Of a DNA stretch of 64,000 nt, positions 1 to 9,886 are shown in pieces (position 1 is the first letter of the stretch; each line of letters opens with the position of its first letter). The notes under the pieces are model-generated. The model was not told the DNA's origin. It worked only from the letters and a program-made list of their open reading frames with translations, and searched no databases. This stretch comes from Trichomonas vaginalis G3 (taxonomy: Eukaryota; Parabasalia; Trichomonadida; Trichomonadidae): the NCBI RefSeq assembly GCF_026262505.1, contig NC_067204.1:7907797-7971796 (forward strand). Reading direction: 5' to 3'. A program made the translations under genes and the position numbers.

Positions 1-303
1 AGTTTCATCGAATGAACGCCAATATTATGTGAACTATGATATGAAAACCATCAATGTTCATAATTCTCAATCAACGTCATTAATTATCGATATGATCTGA
101 CTTCATTATTTTTTTGAATAATTTGAATGTGCTTTAATTCTGATCCTATGAGAAATGAAAATATCAACTAATTGCAATTTAGAAAATTAAAAGAATATGC
201 GTAGTATATGTTTTCAATTTTTCTCAATAAATTGCGGTTATTTTTATTCAGCATAAATTCTGTAGTATTTACATTTTTTTAATTATTTGTTTTCTTCAGC
301 CAA
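1..303. other. AT-rich 5' spacer
   Basis: No gene is recognisable here. The stretch is AT-rich with stops in all frames. A TTCTTCAGCC context just before the ATG at 304 could hold the initiator of the next gene, but it is a weak match. Confidence 0.5.
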
Positions 304-1527
304 ATGAGTTCTGTCAAACTAATTATTCCAGAAAAGGCAGGCTTTCATCCTATGCGCAGAATATCCACATCAGCAAGTGGGAGAAATATCATGCTTCAGC
401 CAAAAGGAATGCCTGTACGAAGAATTTCTGAATCCCCAACATTTTCTCAACTTCCACATCGCAACCAATCGATGCAACTTATACATCCTTCACAAAGTAT
501 GGATCTTCCAGAGCAAAAATACGAAATTGACTTACACTTATTGAGTAATTACGGCCATCCTAGCCAGATCTGTCTTTCCAAGATCGAAGTTCTAACAAAA
601 GATCGCATTCCCATTAGTAATGTAACAGTTGTTCCTGAAGATTTGAAATATGTTAATGAAAGCATTTCTTTTCTCACATCAAACAGCCTATTAAAATCTA
701 CAATGAACGAAATGTGGCATGCTGATTTTGTTCCAAATGGATCACCTGTGATTTTTCACATCCTCGTTTCTGCTTTCCTTCCGCCTGAATTTATCAGAGT
801 CTTTAACTCTAAAATTGGAGAATCGATGAATACAAAGGAAGTATCCGTCTACATAGCCGGAAAATTTATCCAAACTACATCAGTTCCATTAGATTTTGGT
901 TCAACGGTGTCTTTGAAGGCTTCAGACTTCCAAAATATTACTCCCATAGAGAATTTCCTAGTTACGCCCAAAGTTCCAACATTCCTCCGACTGAAAGATG
1001 ATTTCGGCAATCTACCAATTCTGAAAACGTCATCAATATCATTTAAACTCTACAACTCTACATCTGGAAAGCCCCGACTCGGTTTAAATGGCCTTGAGTT
1101 CTTTGATCTGAATGGAAAACTTTTATCGTCAGATTTGATTACAAACATCGAAGTTTTCAATGGTGCAAGTATATCTTCGCCTCGTTACTTGTTTAAAGAT
1201 GATAAAAATACGATGAATATTGATGATATGTGGATTGCCGGAATTTCTGAGTCTCCAATTGTTCTCAGGGTTGAATATAGCGAGCCACGTCTTATATCCC
1301 TCATAAGAATCTGGAACTACAACGGATATCCAGATTGCAACTTATACAGTACTAAGAACATCAAAATTTACATCAACGATACAATCCCTGTATATTTCGG
1401 AAGGTTGAAACGTGGAAAAGGAATGACAACGGGAATTGAAGAGAGTGTTACTGATATCTGGGTAAGTGAGAACTATCATCTTAAGCACTTACCACAGGTC
1501 AGTAGTATTTATTCAGAGAAGAAGTAA
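304..1527 (+). CDS. KATNIP-like (DUF4457) protein
   Basis: This is a 407-residue protein with a basic, Ser/Arg-rich N-terminus (about 1-60) followed by what look like two DUF4457-type beta-sandwich units. The first starts near residue 74 (EIDLHLLSNYGHPSQICLSK). The second starts near 246 (SFKLYNSTSGKPRLGLNGLE). Near residue 335 it has the family signature LISLIRIWNYNG. Known family: KATNIP (KIAA0556) binds katanin and microtubules at the ciliary base. Animal members exceed 1,500 residues with several such units, so this is a short version. No signal peptide or membrane segment is visible. Inference: a flagellar or cytoskeletal protein, which fits the other axonemal genes in the window. The start is the first ATG of the open frame. 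Confidence 0.7.
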   Translation: MSSVKLIIPEKAGFHPMRRISTSASGRNIMLQPKGMPVRRISESPTFSQLPHRNQSMQLIHPSQSMDLPEQKYEIDLHLLSNYGHPSQICLSKIEVLTKDRIPISNVTVVPEDLKYVNESISFLTSNSLLKSTMNEMWHADFVPNGSPVIFHILVSAFLPPEFIRVFNSKIGESMNTKEVSVYIAGKFIQTTSVPLDFGSTVSLKASDFQNITPIENFLVTPKVPTFLRLKDDFGNLPILKTSSISFKLYNSTSGKPRLGLNGLEFFDLNGKLLSSDLITNIEVFNGASISSPRYLFKDDKNTMNIDDMWIAGISESPIVLRVEYSEPRLISLIRIWNYNGYPDCNLYSTKNIKIYINDTIPVYFGRLKRGKGMTTGIEESVTDIWVSENYHLKHLPQVSSIYSEKK

Positions 1528-1773
1528 TTTACTCTTGATTCTCTATTTTTTATTGTATTAAATAATTTTCTTATCATAATAAAACAAATTTGTTTATATC
1601 CTTTGTTTTCTGCTTGAGAATATTGTATGAACTCAATGGTTTTTGGGAAGAAAAAATCCAAAATATAAAATGATTAAATTTTTATTGAAGTAAAACTTAA
1701 AATAATGAGGTGAAGAGAACAAATATCCGGTAAAATAATGTAATTAAAACGTAAGGAAAAAAAAATTATTAAA

Positions 1774-2352
1774 TTATGCGATATTGCAGCATCCTTGGCC
1801 GTGGTTATGGTGCTTTTGTGCGTAATAAAGCATCGAGTCAAAAACTTCGTCTAATCTTTGCATATTTCTAGCACTGCATTCAAGGTACTGAACTGCTTCG
1901 ATTTTTTGAATAAGCTTTTGAGCTTTCTCCTTTTTAATTGGTTCTACACCATCCTCATTACGATCAATATCTGCTTTATCGAAATTATCGCGAAGATCCA
2001 TTTTAAGACCGACAACAATAATCGGAACATCAGGGCTAGTTTGCCTAACTTCTTTAACCCACTTTGTTTTAATATGTTTTAAGGTATTACGATTAATTAA
2101 AGAGAAGCAAAGTAAAAAGACATCTGCGTCTTTGTAGGATTGAGGCCTTAAGCGGTCATAGTCTTCGGAACCTGCTGTATCAAAAACATCTACATCAATT
2201 TTCTTCTTTTTCTGTTTAATCTGAATTTGATGTTTTTCATACACTGTAGCTTCATTCTTTTCGTTCTTATATTGTTTGTTTTTATAAGTTTTGATAAGGT
2301 ATGTCTTTCCAACATTAGTATCACCAACAAGAACGCATTTAAGCGGCTCCAT
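1774..2352 (-). CDS. Rho/Rac-type small GTPase
   Basis: This is a 192-residue GTPase. G1 is GDTNVGKT (10-17). The effector segment holds a TVYE-like motif (36-39). G3 is DTAGSEDYDRLRP (58-70), the Rho-family form with DYDRLRP. G4 is GLKMDLR (115-121), where the usual Thr of TKxD is Leu. G5 is ECSA (158-161). A charged insert at about 128-143 sits where Rho insert helices lie. The C-terminus CCNIA gives a CaaX box (CNIA) with an extra upstream Cys, so prenylation and membrane attachment are likely. A poly-lysine stretch (46-51) between switch I and G3 is unusual. Role by family: actin or membrane signalling. It stands alone, with a long non-coding palindrome region upstream. Confidence 0.92.
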   Translation of the reverse strand: MEPLKCVLVGDTNVGKTYLIKTYKNKQYKNEKNEATVYEKHQIQIKQKKKKIDVDVFDTAGSEDYDRLRPQSYKDADVFLLCFSLINRNTLKHIKTKWVKEVRQTSPDVPIIVVGLKMDLRDNFDKADIDRNEDGVEPIKKEKAQKLIQKIEAVQYLECSARNMQRLDEVFDSMLYYAQKHHNHGQGCCNIA

Positions 2353-2586
2353 TACTCGTAAATTTCTTAAAAATGATTTTTGAGAAGGGAAAGAATTTTA
2401 TGAATCACTCGTTTATATTTTTGTGTATTCTGAGACCTAATAATCTGATATTATATGACTTGTTAGACTTTCAATTTTGTGTACTTACAAAACGGGTGAG
2501 TGGTTTTTCAATTTTGAAAGACCTTCAAATTTATAAATCAAATCAGATAAAGGAACTGGATTATCCTAATCATTCTCATTTTATAA

Positions 2587-2612
2587 TAAACAGAAATTCA
2601 TCAAAAGTGACA
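2587..2612 (+). repeat. Outer inverted repeat, left copy (26 bp)
   Basis: This 26-bp segment, ending in CATCAAAAGTGACA, is a perfect reverse complement of 3804-3829. The pair brackets the giant palindrome at nearly equal distances of 139 and 130 bp. Its inner end contains AAAAGTGACA, a motif also found in the terminal repeats of the 802-bp elements elsewhere in the window. Confidence 0.85.
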
Positions 2613-2751
2613 GCTCTCAATTTTTTGACATTTGTAAATTCTAAATTGAATGAGAAAAATGAAATAATACTAAGCATAATACAATATTCTAGATTTAATT
2701 ATAATTAGGAAAAGTTAGTTTTGAGAGTACTTTTCATAGGCATATAGAATG

Positions 2752-3175
2752 AAATCTTCTGAAAAATAATATCACATAAACTCATATTATTTTCTAATAT
2801 ATAACTATTTTATATAAAAATCAAATTCAATGATCTTAAAAGCGAAGGATAAATCTCAAAATTTACGAATATAATGAGTGGGAATATAATGCTTATCTAT
2901 CATAAAACCATATGAAATATCAATTTTTGCTTTACGCCTAATTTTTGACGACAATTAGCAAAAAATGTTAAATGTTAACACTCAGTCCATTTGAATATGA
3001 AAAATAAAATTGACTTTGATTAAATGTTTTTATTTATCATGCAATTCTTCTTGCGACCAAAGATTTGAATAAAAGTTCAAAAAAAAAGATAGCTTAAAAA
3101 ATAATATACGGTAGTGTTTACTAATAGATGAATAGTATATAAATTCTATTAAAATGGATTTGATCCAAAAAAATA
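2752..3175 (+). repeat. Left arm of ~424-bp inverted repeat
   Basis: This arm reads as the reverse complement of 3250-3673, with only a few differences: a homopolymer length change near 3163/3255 and isolated substitutions or indels. The spacer is about 75 bp. The arms contain no open frame of note. The flanks show no obvious target-site duplication. Confidence 0.93.
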
Positions 3176-3249
3176 TATAAAATTTGATCATAAATAAAAT
3201 CGTTTTAAATTACTTCTTCATTTAAATTATAACAATTATTTTTGGTTTT

Positions 3250-3673
3250 ATATTTTTTGGATCAAATCCATTTTAATAGAATTTATATACTATTCATCTA
3301 TTAGTAAACACTACCGTATATTATTTTTTAAGCTATCTTATTTTTTGAACTTTTATTCAAATCTTTGGTCGCAAGAAGAATTGCATGATAAATAAAAACA
3401 TTTAATCAAAGTCAATTTTATTTTTCATATTCAAATGGACTGAGTGTTAACATTTAACATTTTTTGCTAATTGTCGTCAAAAATTAGGCGTAAAGCAAAA
3501 ATTGATATTTCATATGGTTTTATGATAGATAAGCATTATATTCCCACTCATTATATTCGTAAATTTTGAGGTTTATCCTTCGCTTTTAAGATCATTGAAT
3601 TTGATTTTTATATAAAATAGTTATATATTAGAAAATAATATGAGTTTATGTGATATTATTTTTCAGAAGATTT
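3250..3673 (-). repeat. Right arm of ~424-bp inverted repeat
   Basis: This is the partner of 2752-3175. Together they form a ~0.92 kb palindrome that could extrude as a cruciform in DNA or fold into a long hairpin if transcribed. Near-identity of the arms implies a recent origin or continuing gene conversion between arms. No transposase frame lies between them. Confidence 0.93.
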
Positions 3674-3803
3674 TGTGTTCTTCTTCAAAATTTTATTTTT
3701 TTATTAAAAAGAATCTTTACAAAATATACATTTACTTTAATTAATATTTAAAAACGTGCTCTATCAAAAGTTCCAAAAATTCAATATTTTAGCTTTTCTG
3801 AGG

Positions 3804-3829
3804 TGTCACTTTTGATGAATTTCTGTTTA
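3804..3829 (-). repeat. Outer inverted repeat, right copy (26 bp)
   Basis: Perfect reverse complement of 2587-2612. It begins TGTCACTTTTGATG. The sequences between the outer pair and the palindrome arms are not similar on the two sides, so the outer pair is a separate inverted repeat and not an extension of the arms. Confidence 0.85.
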
Positions 3830-4132
3830 CAACAATTTTGTTTCTTTTGAAGCAATTTTGTCTGAAAAGGGACAATTTACTTGAGATGATGGAGAGATTC
3901 AGCGTGTAACATTTAGAAAAATTATAGAAGTTACCGGGTGTTGCTGCATCGGTAGCAGTTCGTATCCTTCTGTTTTATTATTCGCCCGTTTATGTGAAAT
4001 GATTTGAATTGATTTGAGATGTTTACACGTCAATATTATAAATCAGAAAGGATTTATGTTTTGAGATGCTTCGTGTTTCAATATTATAGTCTACATCCAT
4101 TTAAAAAGCAATTTTATAAATAAAAATCTATT

Positions 4133-5353
4133 TTACATAACAATAAAAACAGAATATAATAAAATTCTTGCATAAAAGTTGGAATACAGACAAATATTCA
4201 TTGATGGGCAATCCATAAATGACTGATCTATCATATTATTGCATGTATACTCTTGACATGTATATGTTCTATCCTCTATTGGACAACCTAACAATTTAGT
4301 AATAGTTTTTGGGAAATAATCTGAAACATGTATTATCACATTTGTGTTTTGTAAAGAAATCGAGTCAAATGTATTTAGTCCGCAGTAATATATTTCGGTA
4401 ATTTTTGAAGATATAAAAGCTGCATCGTGTATACTTTTCACATTTGGAGGAATAGCTAATTTGATGATATTTGTATAGGAGAAACAGTTCTTATCTATAC
4501 TTTTAAGTTGTTGTGGTAAAATCACTGTTCCTAATTTGTTACAATCATAAAATATGGCATCAAATATGGAAGTCACTCTAGCACAGCTTAGATCAACATA
4601 CTCAAGATTGGGGCAACCTCGGAACGCATAACTGGAAATCACTTTTAGAGGAATTGTTAACGTGAAATTGACAAATGAAGTTCCTGAAAAGCCTCTAGCA
4701 GAAGAAGTGCATGTTACTGTTGGAAGAATATCAGGGAAACAGTTAGATGGATATGCAATTAAAGTTTTGAAATCTTTACTGTAAAGTACCTTATTATTGA
4801 TGCAAAACTCAGGACTTTCTGTGAAAAACTCTTCTAAATAAATGCACTCAATAAAAGCTCCGGCTGAAATCTCTTTGCATGATTTTGGAATAGTGATATT
4901 TTTAAGATTTGTTTTATAGAACATATGATAAGCAATAACTTCTAAGGTATCTGGAAGAAGAACATTGGCAAGTTGTGATTGAAAAAAATGATGTTCTCCA
5001 GTAAATCTTTTGATTTTTGTTTCACCAAAATTAGCAAACACGCATGAACAACCATAAAAAGCAAATGTCCCTATTTGAATTACACTTATGGGACAAATAA
5101 ACTCAGTTATTTTGCAATTCATAAATGCAAAAGAACCAATGAATTGAATAGTATCAGGCAGTTTAACGTTACTGATATTGCAATTTGAAAATGCATAGTT
5201 ACCAATAGATGTTACATTTTTGGAATTAACTTGAGAAGGAATTTCAAGAGTACCTTTAATATCTGAAATACATGGATTCTTCCCATCTCCAACCTGTATC
5301 GAGTTAGTTCCATAATCAATATAGGTAAACTGGGTAGTTTCACGTTGGCTCAT
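4133..5353 (-). CDS. BspA-like leucine-rich-repeat protein
   Basis: A 406-residue protein built of LRR_5 (BspA/TpLRR-type) repeats of roughly 23 residues, with the pattern I-x-x-Y/F-A-F-x-x-C-x-I-x-x-V-x-L-P-x-T-I. Examples are VTSIGNYAFSNC and QFIGSFAFMNC. It is Cys-rich. There is no N-terminal signal peptide. The protein ends in a short hydrophobic tail (ILLYSVFIVM) after a Cys-rich segment, a layout also seen in the relics at 41-43 kb. Known family: the very large trichomonad BspA-like family, several members of which are surface-exposed and thought to bind host or microbial ligands. Localisation of this member is not evident. The ATG at 5353 follows a TATAAAGATTATC-type leader. Confidence 0.88.
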   Translation of the reverse strand: MSQRETTQFTYIDYGTNSIQVGDGKNPCISDIKGTLEIPSQVNSKNVTSIGNYAFSNCNISNVKLPDTIQFIGSFAFMNCKITEFICPISVIQIGTFAFYGCSCVFANFGETKIKRFTGEHHFFQSQLANVLLPDTLEVIAYHMFYKTNLKNITIPKSCKEISAGAFIECIYLEEFFTESPEFCINNKVLYSKDFKTLIAYPSNCFPDILPTVTCTSSARGFSGTSFVNFTLTIPLKVISSYAFRGCPNLEYVDLSCARVTSIFDAIFYDCNKLGTVILPQQLKSIDKNCFSYTNIIKLAIPPNVKSIHDAAFISSKITEIYYCGLNTFDSISLQNTNVIIHVSDYFPKTITKLLGCPIEDRTYTCQEYTCNNMIDQSFMDCPSMNICLYSNFYARILLYSVFIVM

Positions 5354-5523
5354 GATAATCTTTATACTACAATATCATTTTTGGCAAAACACTCATTTAC
5401 ATTTTTCAGTTATTAATTGATTATTGAAGTCACATATAACTTTTTGATATTTGACCATAAAATTTTCAACCAAATGAATTTCAACTTAAATATGCAAAAT
5501 TGATAATAACTACATAAACATCT

Positions 5524-5943
5524 TTATTCTTGTGTCTGAGAGGCATCCTTACCCTTCTTTGGATTGCCGAGAAGAACCTTATGGATGTGTGGAACAACAC
5601 CTGCAGAAGCGATGGTGATGTTGGAGAGGAGTTGGTTCAATTCTTCATCGTTACGGACGGCAAGCATGATGTGGCGTGGAGAAATACGTGTCTTCTTGTT
5701 ATCACGAGCAGCGTTACCGGCAAGTTCGAGAACTTCGACAGTAAGATACTCAAGAACAGCGGCCATGAAGACTGGAGCACCAGCACCGACACGCTCACCA
5801 TAACGGCCTTCACGAAGGAATCTGTGAAGACGACCGACTGGGAACTGAAGACCGGCACGGGATGAACGTGTCTTTGGATGTTGGCGTTCGCCATCGACGG
5901 CGGTCTTTGTTGCTGTCTTCTTAACACCTTTCTTAGCTGGCAT
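5524..5943 (-). CDS. H2A: Histone H2A
   Basis: Core histone of 139 residues. The H2A signature AGLQFPVGR is followed by the complete fold, including [18 protein letters not shown] and a C-terminal docking segment. The open frame continues 29 codons upstream, but that part does not resemble H2[10 protein letters not shown] at 5943 is the canonical start and sets the CDS. The tail is Lys-rich and ends KDASQTQE; an SQ motif near the C-terminus (SQTQE) resembles the H2A.X phosphorylation site. The gene is transcribed divergently from H2B with 172 bp between starts, as is common for trichomonad histone pairs. GC content is higher than in neighbouring genes, as expected for a highly expressed gene. 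Confidence 0.97.
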   Translation of the reverse strand: MPAKKGVKKTATKTAVDGERQHPKTRSSRAGLQFPVGRLHRFLREGRYGERVGAGAPVFMAAVLEYLTVEVLELAGNAARDNKKTRISPRHIMLAVRNDEELNQLLSNITIASAGVVPHIHKVLLGNPKKGKDASQTQE

Positions 5944-6115
5944 TACGAAATAATGAACTGAAATATTTTGGCGCCCTTTTTTAATCTTAAATATTGAAAG
6001 TCGAAAGGGCCTAAAACGGCATTTCGCCAAAAATTAAAAAATGTCATTTTGGACCATTTGATTTTCGTAGGACGATAAACTAGCCTTGGCGCCGAAAAAG
6101 TGATCATTATTTAGA
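5944..6115. promoter_or_regulatory. Divergent H2A/H2B promoter with E2F-like sites
   Basis: This 172-bp spacer serves both histone genes. It holds three GC-rich islands in AT-rich DNA: TTTTGGCGCC at 5966-5975, TTTCGCCAAAA at 6022-6032 (reverse complement TTTTGGCGAAA) and TTGGCGCCGAAAA at 6086-6098. These match the E2F/DP consensus TTTSSCGC and its palindromic form. E2F control of S-phase genes is known in many eukaryotes; use of it here is inference from the motif match. Confidence 0.6.
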
Positions 6116-6505
6116 ATGTCTTCCAAGAAGCCAGCCTCTAAAACACCAACAGAGAAGAAGCCAGCCGTCGAGGGCGTCGATGCTGCCAACGCTGCCAAGC
6201 AAGATAAGAAGCTCCGCCACAAGAAGCGTGCTGAAACATTCTCATCCTACATCTTCAAGGTTCTTAAGCAGGTCCACCCAGATATCGGTATCTCCAACAA
6301 GGCTATGATGGTCATGAACTCCTTCGTTACAGATATCTTCGAGCGTATCGCTCAGGAAGGTGCTCGTCTCGTCGATATGAACGAACGTAACACACTCGGT
6401 TCCCGCGAAGTTCAGACAGCTGTTCGTCTTGTTCTTCCAGGCGATCTTGCCAAGCACGCCGTCTCAGAAGGTGGCAAGGCTGTCGCTAAGTTCAACGCTG
6501 AGTAA
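6116..6505 (+). CDS. H2B: Histone H2B
   Basis: Core histone of 129 residues. A Lys/Ala-rich tail (about 1-42) is followed by the H2B fold. Typical segments are [55 protein letters not shown] and [20 protein letters not shown]. The length is normal. It pairs divergently with H2A across a short shared promoter, so co-expression in S phase is likely. Codon use is biased toward GC-ending codons relative to neighbours, consistent with high expression. Confidence 0.97.
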   Translation: MSSKKPASKTPTEKKPAVEGVDAANAAKQDKKLRHKKRAETFSSYIFKVLKQVHPDIGISNKAMMVMNSFVTDIFERIAQEGARLVDMNERNTLGSREVQTAVRLVLPGDLAKHAVSEGGKAVAKFNAE

Positions 6506-7492
6506 AATTTGTTATAGTTTATCTCTCCAATTTACTCTCATATTTTTATTATATTTGATAGGATTCTTTCCAATTATATACAATTTTCTTTAATAATCCA
6601 TATAATTAACTTATTTTATGGAAATATGAATCAAATTTACACAAGCAAGAGTTTTTTATGCCATATTTCCGGAAATTATTGAATAACTAAATGTGCTTAA
6701 TAGGAATAAACACTCAATGCATTGCATATCTCATCTTAATTTTTCCAAAAAAAATTCAAAAAATCAAAAATAATATTAAAAAATATAATTTTTATAACAA
6801 AAATAGAAAAATGAAATATTTTTGGAATTACAAATATATTTTATTTTTCAATCAAATACGAAATCATTTATTTTAGAATCAAATAAACTCATTTTTAAAG
6901 TAAAATATAATTTTCTAAATATTGTAGCTAAATTTAGGCTCGTTGTAATAAATATTTACTCTAAAAAGATGACTTACAACAAATTTATCGCTATAAGTAA
7001 AAAAAAATTAATTAAATTGTTACTTTGCATTTACTAAAGTTTATTCTTTAAAAACATAGAAGTACTAGGTATGTAAAATGCACAGCTTCTTGATTTATTA
7101 AATAATTTAGTCGGAATATATAAGAAAATGGATAAATAAAGTAGTAAATTCTACCTGAAAGTAATTTTATTTAATGAAATCAGAAGCATAGTTCTTTCTA
7201 ACTAAATCTTAATGGATTTACTATGAATTCTGAATCATTGTTGTGGTTTTTGAGTTGACTAAAATGATCTTTTAATTCAAGTTAGAATAGTCATAAGGAT
7301 TGCTTCGCATTGGTATAAATTTTAGATCCATAGAAATGTTTTTCAAATTCGGCTAAGGAAAAAAAAGGAGAGGTAGTATTTCGAAAATCTAGTAATTTTT
7401 CTCTAAAATAACGTAGCAAAATCGTTATGATTACTCTGGTATCCAACAATTTGGGGAGAAAACAATAGCTTTCGTCAACAATTTAAATTTGA
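6506..7492. other. AT-rich intergenic region
   Basis: Nearly 1 kb with no supported gene. Small open frames at 6691-6876 and 6822-7037 overlap each other. They consist mostly of Lys, Asn, Ile and Phe from AT-rich codons and show no domain. I see no repeat or structured element here. Confidence 0.6.
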
Positions 7493-7957
7493 TTATTGGA
7501 ATTTGTTAATTGGCTGACGATATTTGGCCAATATATGAGTTGGAAGTTGTTTCATGAAATCATTATATATTTCTGTTTTATCAAGCTTTTGTTTACCTTC
7601 TTTCACCTCTTGCTCGTAAAATTCTTCACCATATAGCTCTTTTGCACGTTCAACTTCATCTAAATCATTAACATGTTCATCTAACGCACTGCGATCGTTT
7701 TGCTTTTGGACATCGTTTTTTAAGTAGTTTTGAGTTGCTTTAGCTTTAATGATTGCAAGTTGCTCTTGAACCTCTCTATTGGCGGCTTCGTTTTGGAGTC
7801 TTTCTTGCTTTTTTCGTTTTTCATATTTGGCTGCATTCGCTTTGTGTGTAATTGTCTCGTTATGAGTTCTTCTACAAGCTGCGTTGTTAACAACAAATCT
7901 CTCGCAACACTCACACCAGTAAAAACCTGGCTTTATAGGTCCATTATGTTGACTCAT
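7493..7957 (-). CDS. U1-type zinc-finger protein, WBP4-like
   Basis: A 154-residue protein with an N-terminal matrin/U1-type C2H2 finger (FYWCECCERFV, then two His after about 14 and 20 residues, in HNETITHK). A charged helix follows, rich in Lys, Glu and Gln (about 40-85). The arrangement of finger at the extreme N-terminus followed by K-R-K-helix and EEFYEQE segments resembles the start of WBP4/FBP21, a spliceosomal U2/B-complex protein. WW domains are absent. A general U1-C-like RNA-binding role is the safest reading; the WBP4 assignment is inference. It starts at the first ATG. Confidence 0.65.
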   Translation of the reverse strand: MSQHNGPIKPGFYWCECCERFVVNNAACRRTHNETITHKANAAKYEKRKKQERLQNEAANREVQEQLAIIKAKATQNYLKNDVQKQNDRSALDEHVNDLDEVERAKELYGEEFYEQEVKEGKQKLDKTEIYNDFMKQLPTHILAKYRQPINKFQ

Positions 7958-8206
7958 TAGTATAAAATGAACATTTCTGCTCTTAAATTCGCAAATGTGC
8001 CATTGTCAGTATATAAAATTAACTTTAAATCGACTATTTCCAATTTTTAAGTTGGCAGAAAATTCAATAGTTGTAAATTATTGATCACAAAAATTGAATG
8101 ATCACAAAAATAAAATAAACTTTTAATCGTAATATTGCTCTTTATATATCACTGAACAACATTACATAATTTTGGCTAGAAATTTTCCCAGGTACGTTTA
8201 TCATAA

Positions 8207-9886
8207 ATGCGGAATTCTCATCTCCGCTCTCCTTTCATTAATAAGAAGAGCAAAGATGGTCAAGATGGACTTGCTGTTAGATCTTATTTCAAGCAATCTA
8301 TATCAGAGTTTCCAGATTTAGTCCGTCCTGAAGTCATCACAAATTTGGACTTGTCATTTACTAATATAAAGGACTTTACAGGCATGCCATTGATGGAAAA
8401 CCTTGTGAAATTGAATGTATCAGGAACTAAATTAAATTCATTTGTCGGTGCCGTCAAATCACCAAAATTGGAACAAATTTCATTTGCAGGATCTCCAATC
8501 GCTAGTTTCGAATACTTAAATATGATGTGCCTGATAGCATTTGGTCCCCAATTAACACTAATTAACCATGTTCGTGTAACAAAACAAGATATCAAACTCA
8601 GCGAATTATATAAAGATACATTAGAACCATTATTACGTTCAGGCTGGATCGTTGCATCAATTGGACCAGATATTGTCATAGTTAATTCTTCCACACATAA
8701 GCGCAAGAGAATTTTCATGAACTCAGAAGCTCCGATCGAACTTTTAACTACAGTTATGAAGACTCCAACCAAAAAACTTACCTCTCGTCGCTTAACATCA
8801 TCTTTCAAATGTTTGCCAGGAAGATCACCTGTTCGTGCTCCTCAAACAGAAAATCATCAAAAGACTAAGAAGTTCTTTGATAATGAGAATGATGAAAATG
8901 AGCACGATCGTGAAAATCTTCCATCATTCAGTATCGATGAGAAATTAACTCAAAAGAAACCAGAAGCAAAACCATCAGCTGCATCACAAAAGTCAGAATC
9001 CAAGATAGCTAAACTTCAAAGCGATTTGCTTAAAAGGATTGGCAAGAAGAAAGAAGAAAAACCAGTTGAAGAACCACAAAAAGAAGAAAAAGTTCAAACA
9101 ACAATCATTGAACCTCATGAGAAAGCGCCAGAAGTTCAAAAACAACCAATTCAGGCTGAAACTTCACGCCGCAAATCAGGTATTCCTGTTAGTAGAAACT
9201 CAATTATCAGGAATACAAAGGAGAATTCCAATGCAAATTCAAACCTTATCAATCCAAGCGAAACCAAGAAATCCAGAAGGAGAAATGATTCTTCAATCAT
9301 GGAAACTCCAAAGGCATCTAAAACACCAGTTCAAATTTCTAGACCAGAAGATGAACTCCAAAACATTCCAAAACCAATATTTGAAACAGAATTCAATCCA
9401 CTCAAAGCAAGTGAAGAATTCATTATGGATTCAGACTTAGAAATAGAAACAAAGCCTGTCTTATCTATCCATACAACAACAACACCAATTCAGAATAAAA
9501 CAAGGAAACCAGTACATAAGAATGTCAAGCCAAGAAACAACTCAGTTAAATTAGAAATGGGCAAGATTATTGAATTTTCTGCTGTTTCTAATGAATTTAC
9601 TGCTTCTGCAAAGCAGAATGAGAACTGCAACAATAATTCTGCACTCCCAGCTTCACCAATCAAGTTCTCATCATCAATTTCAACAGTTGCTCCATCTGTT
9701 GCTACGAATTTCTCTGATAGTGAATCTTTAATTGATCTCGAAGAGCTTGCATCGCCAAGTAAGCTCAACTGGCCGAAGAGAAGGAAGCCAAGGAGATCAA
9801 TTGTCCAGAATAATCTTCTTAACAAGAGTGATGGGTCCTTTGATGTATTAGATTTAGGACTCCCAGAATTCAACATCGAAATTTAA
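8207..9886 (+). CDS. LRR protein with long disordered tail
   Basis: A 559-residue protein. Residues about 20-115 form a few SDS22-like leucine-rich repeats (VITNLDLSFTNIKDFTGMP, NLVKLNVSGTKLNSF, KLEQISFAGSPI). A cap region of about 60 residues follows. The rest, roughly 180-559, is low-complexity sequence rich in Lys, Glu, Pro, Ser and Asn with several basic clusters. The C-terminus is more ordered (SPSKLNWPKRRKPRRSIVQNN). I recognise no enzyme or specific pathway. Such LRR-plus-disordered proteins occur widely in trichomonads and may be scaffolds. The ATG at 8207 follows TTTATCATAA, an initiator-like context. Confidence 0.75.
   Translation: MRNSHLRSPFINKKSKDGQDGLAVRSYFKQSISEFPDLVRPEVITNLDLSFTNIKDFTGMPLMENLVKLNVSGTKLNSFVGAVKSPKLEQISFAGSPIASFEYLNMMCLIAFGPQLTLINHVRVTKQDIKLSELYKDTLEPLLRSGWIVASIGPDIVIVNSSTHKRKRIFMNSEAPIELLTTVMKTPTKKLTSRRLTSSFKCLPGRSPVRAPQTENHQKTKKFFDNENDENEHDRENLPSFSIDEKLTQKKPEAKPSAASQKSESKIAKLQSDLLKRIGKKKEEKPVEEPQKEEKVQTTIIEPHEKAPEVQKQPIQAETSRRKSGIPVSRNSIIRNTKENSNANSNLINPSETKKSRRRNDSSIMETPKASKTPVQISRPEDELQNIPKPIFETEFNPLKASEEFIMDSDLEIETKPVLSIHTTTTPIQNKTRKPVHKNVKPRNNSVKLEMGKIIEFSAVSNEFTASAKQNENCNNNSALPASPIKFSSSISTVAPSVATNFSDSESLIDLEELASPSKLNWPKRRKPRRSIVQNNLLNKSDGSFDVLDLGLPEFNIEI

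Larger units (their letters stand above)
2353..4132. other. Gene-free region around a giant palindrome
   Basis: Apart from the palindrome and its outer 26-bp inverted pair, listed separately, I see no gene. The 111-codon open frame at 2373-2708 has AT-rich composition and no recognisable domain. It overlaps the left outer repeat and is probably chance. The stretch 3880-4080 is a little more GC-rich but does not fold into a recognisable tRNA. Confidence 0.6.

Noticed and set aside
2373-2708. 111-codon open frame upstream of the giant palindrome
   Set aside because: It overlaps the left outer inverted repeat, has AT-driven composition and shows no domain.
2752-3673. Palindrome as a virus-like (Polinton-type) remnant
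   Set aside because: Long inverted ends occur in such elements, but no gene of that kind and no terminal signature is present in this window, so the label is not supported.
3930-4000. Slightly GC-richer stretch as a possible tRNA or snRNA
   Set aside because: No cloverleaf with proper acceptor, D and T stems could be folded, and no snRNA core motif was found.
6691-7037. Two overlapping short frames after H2B
   Set aside because: Composition of Lys, Asn, Ile and Phe typical of random AT-rich DNA, no homology seen.
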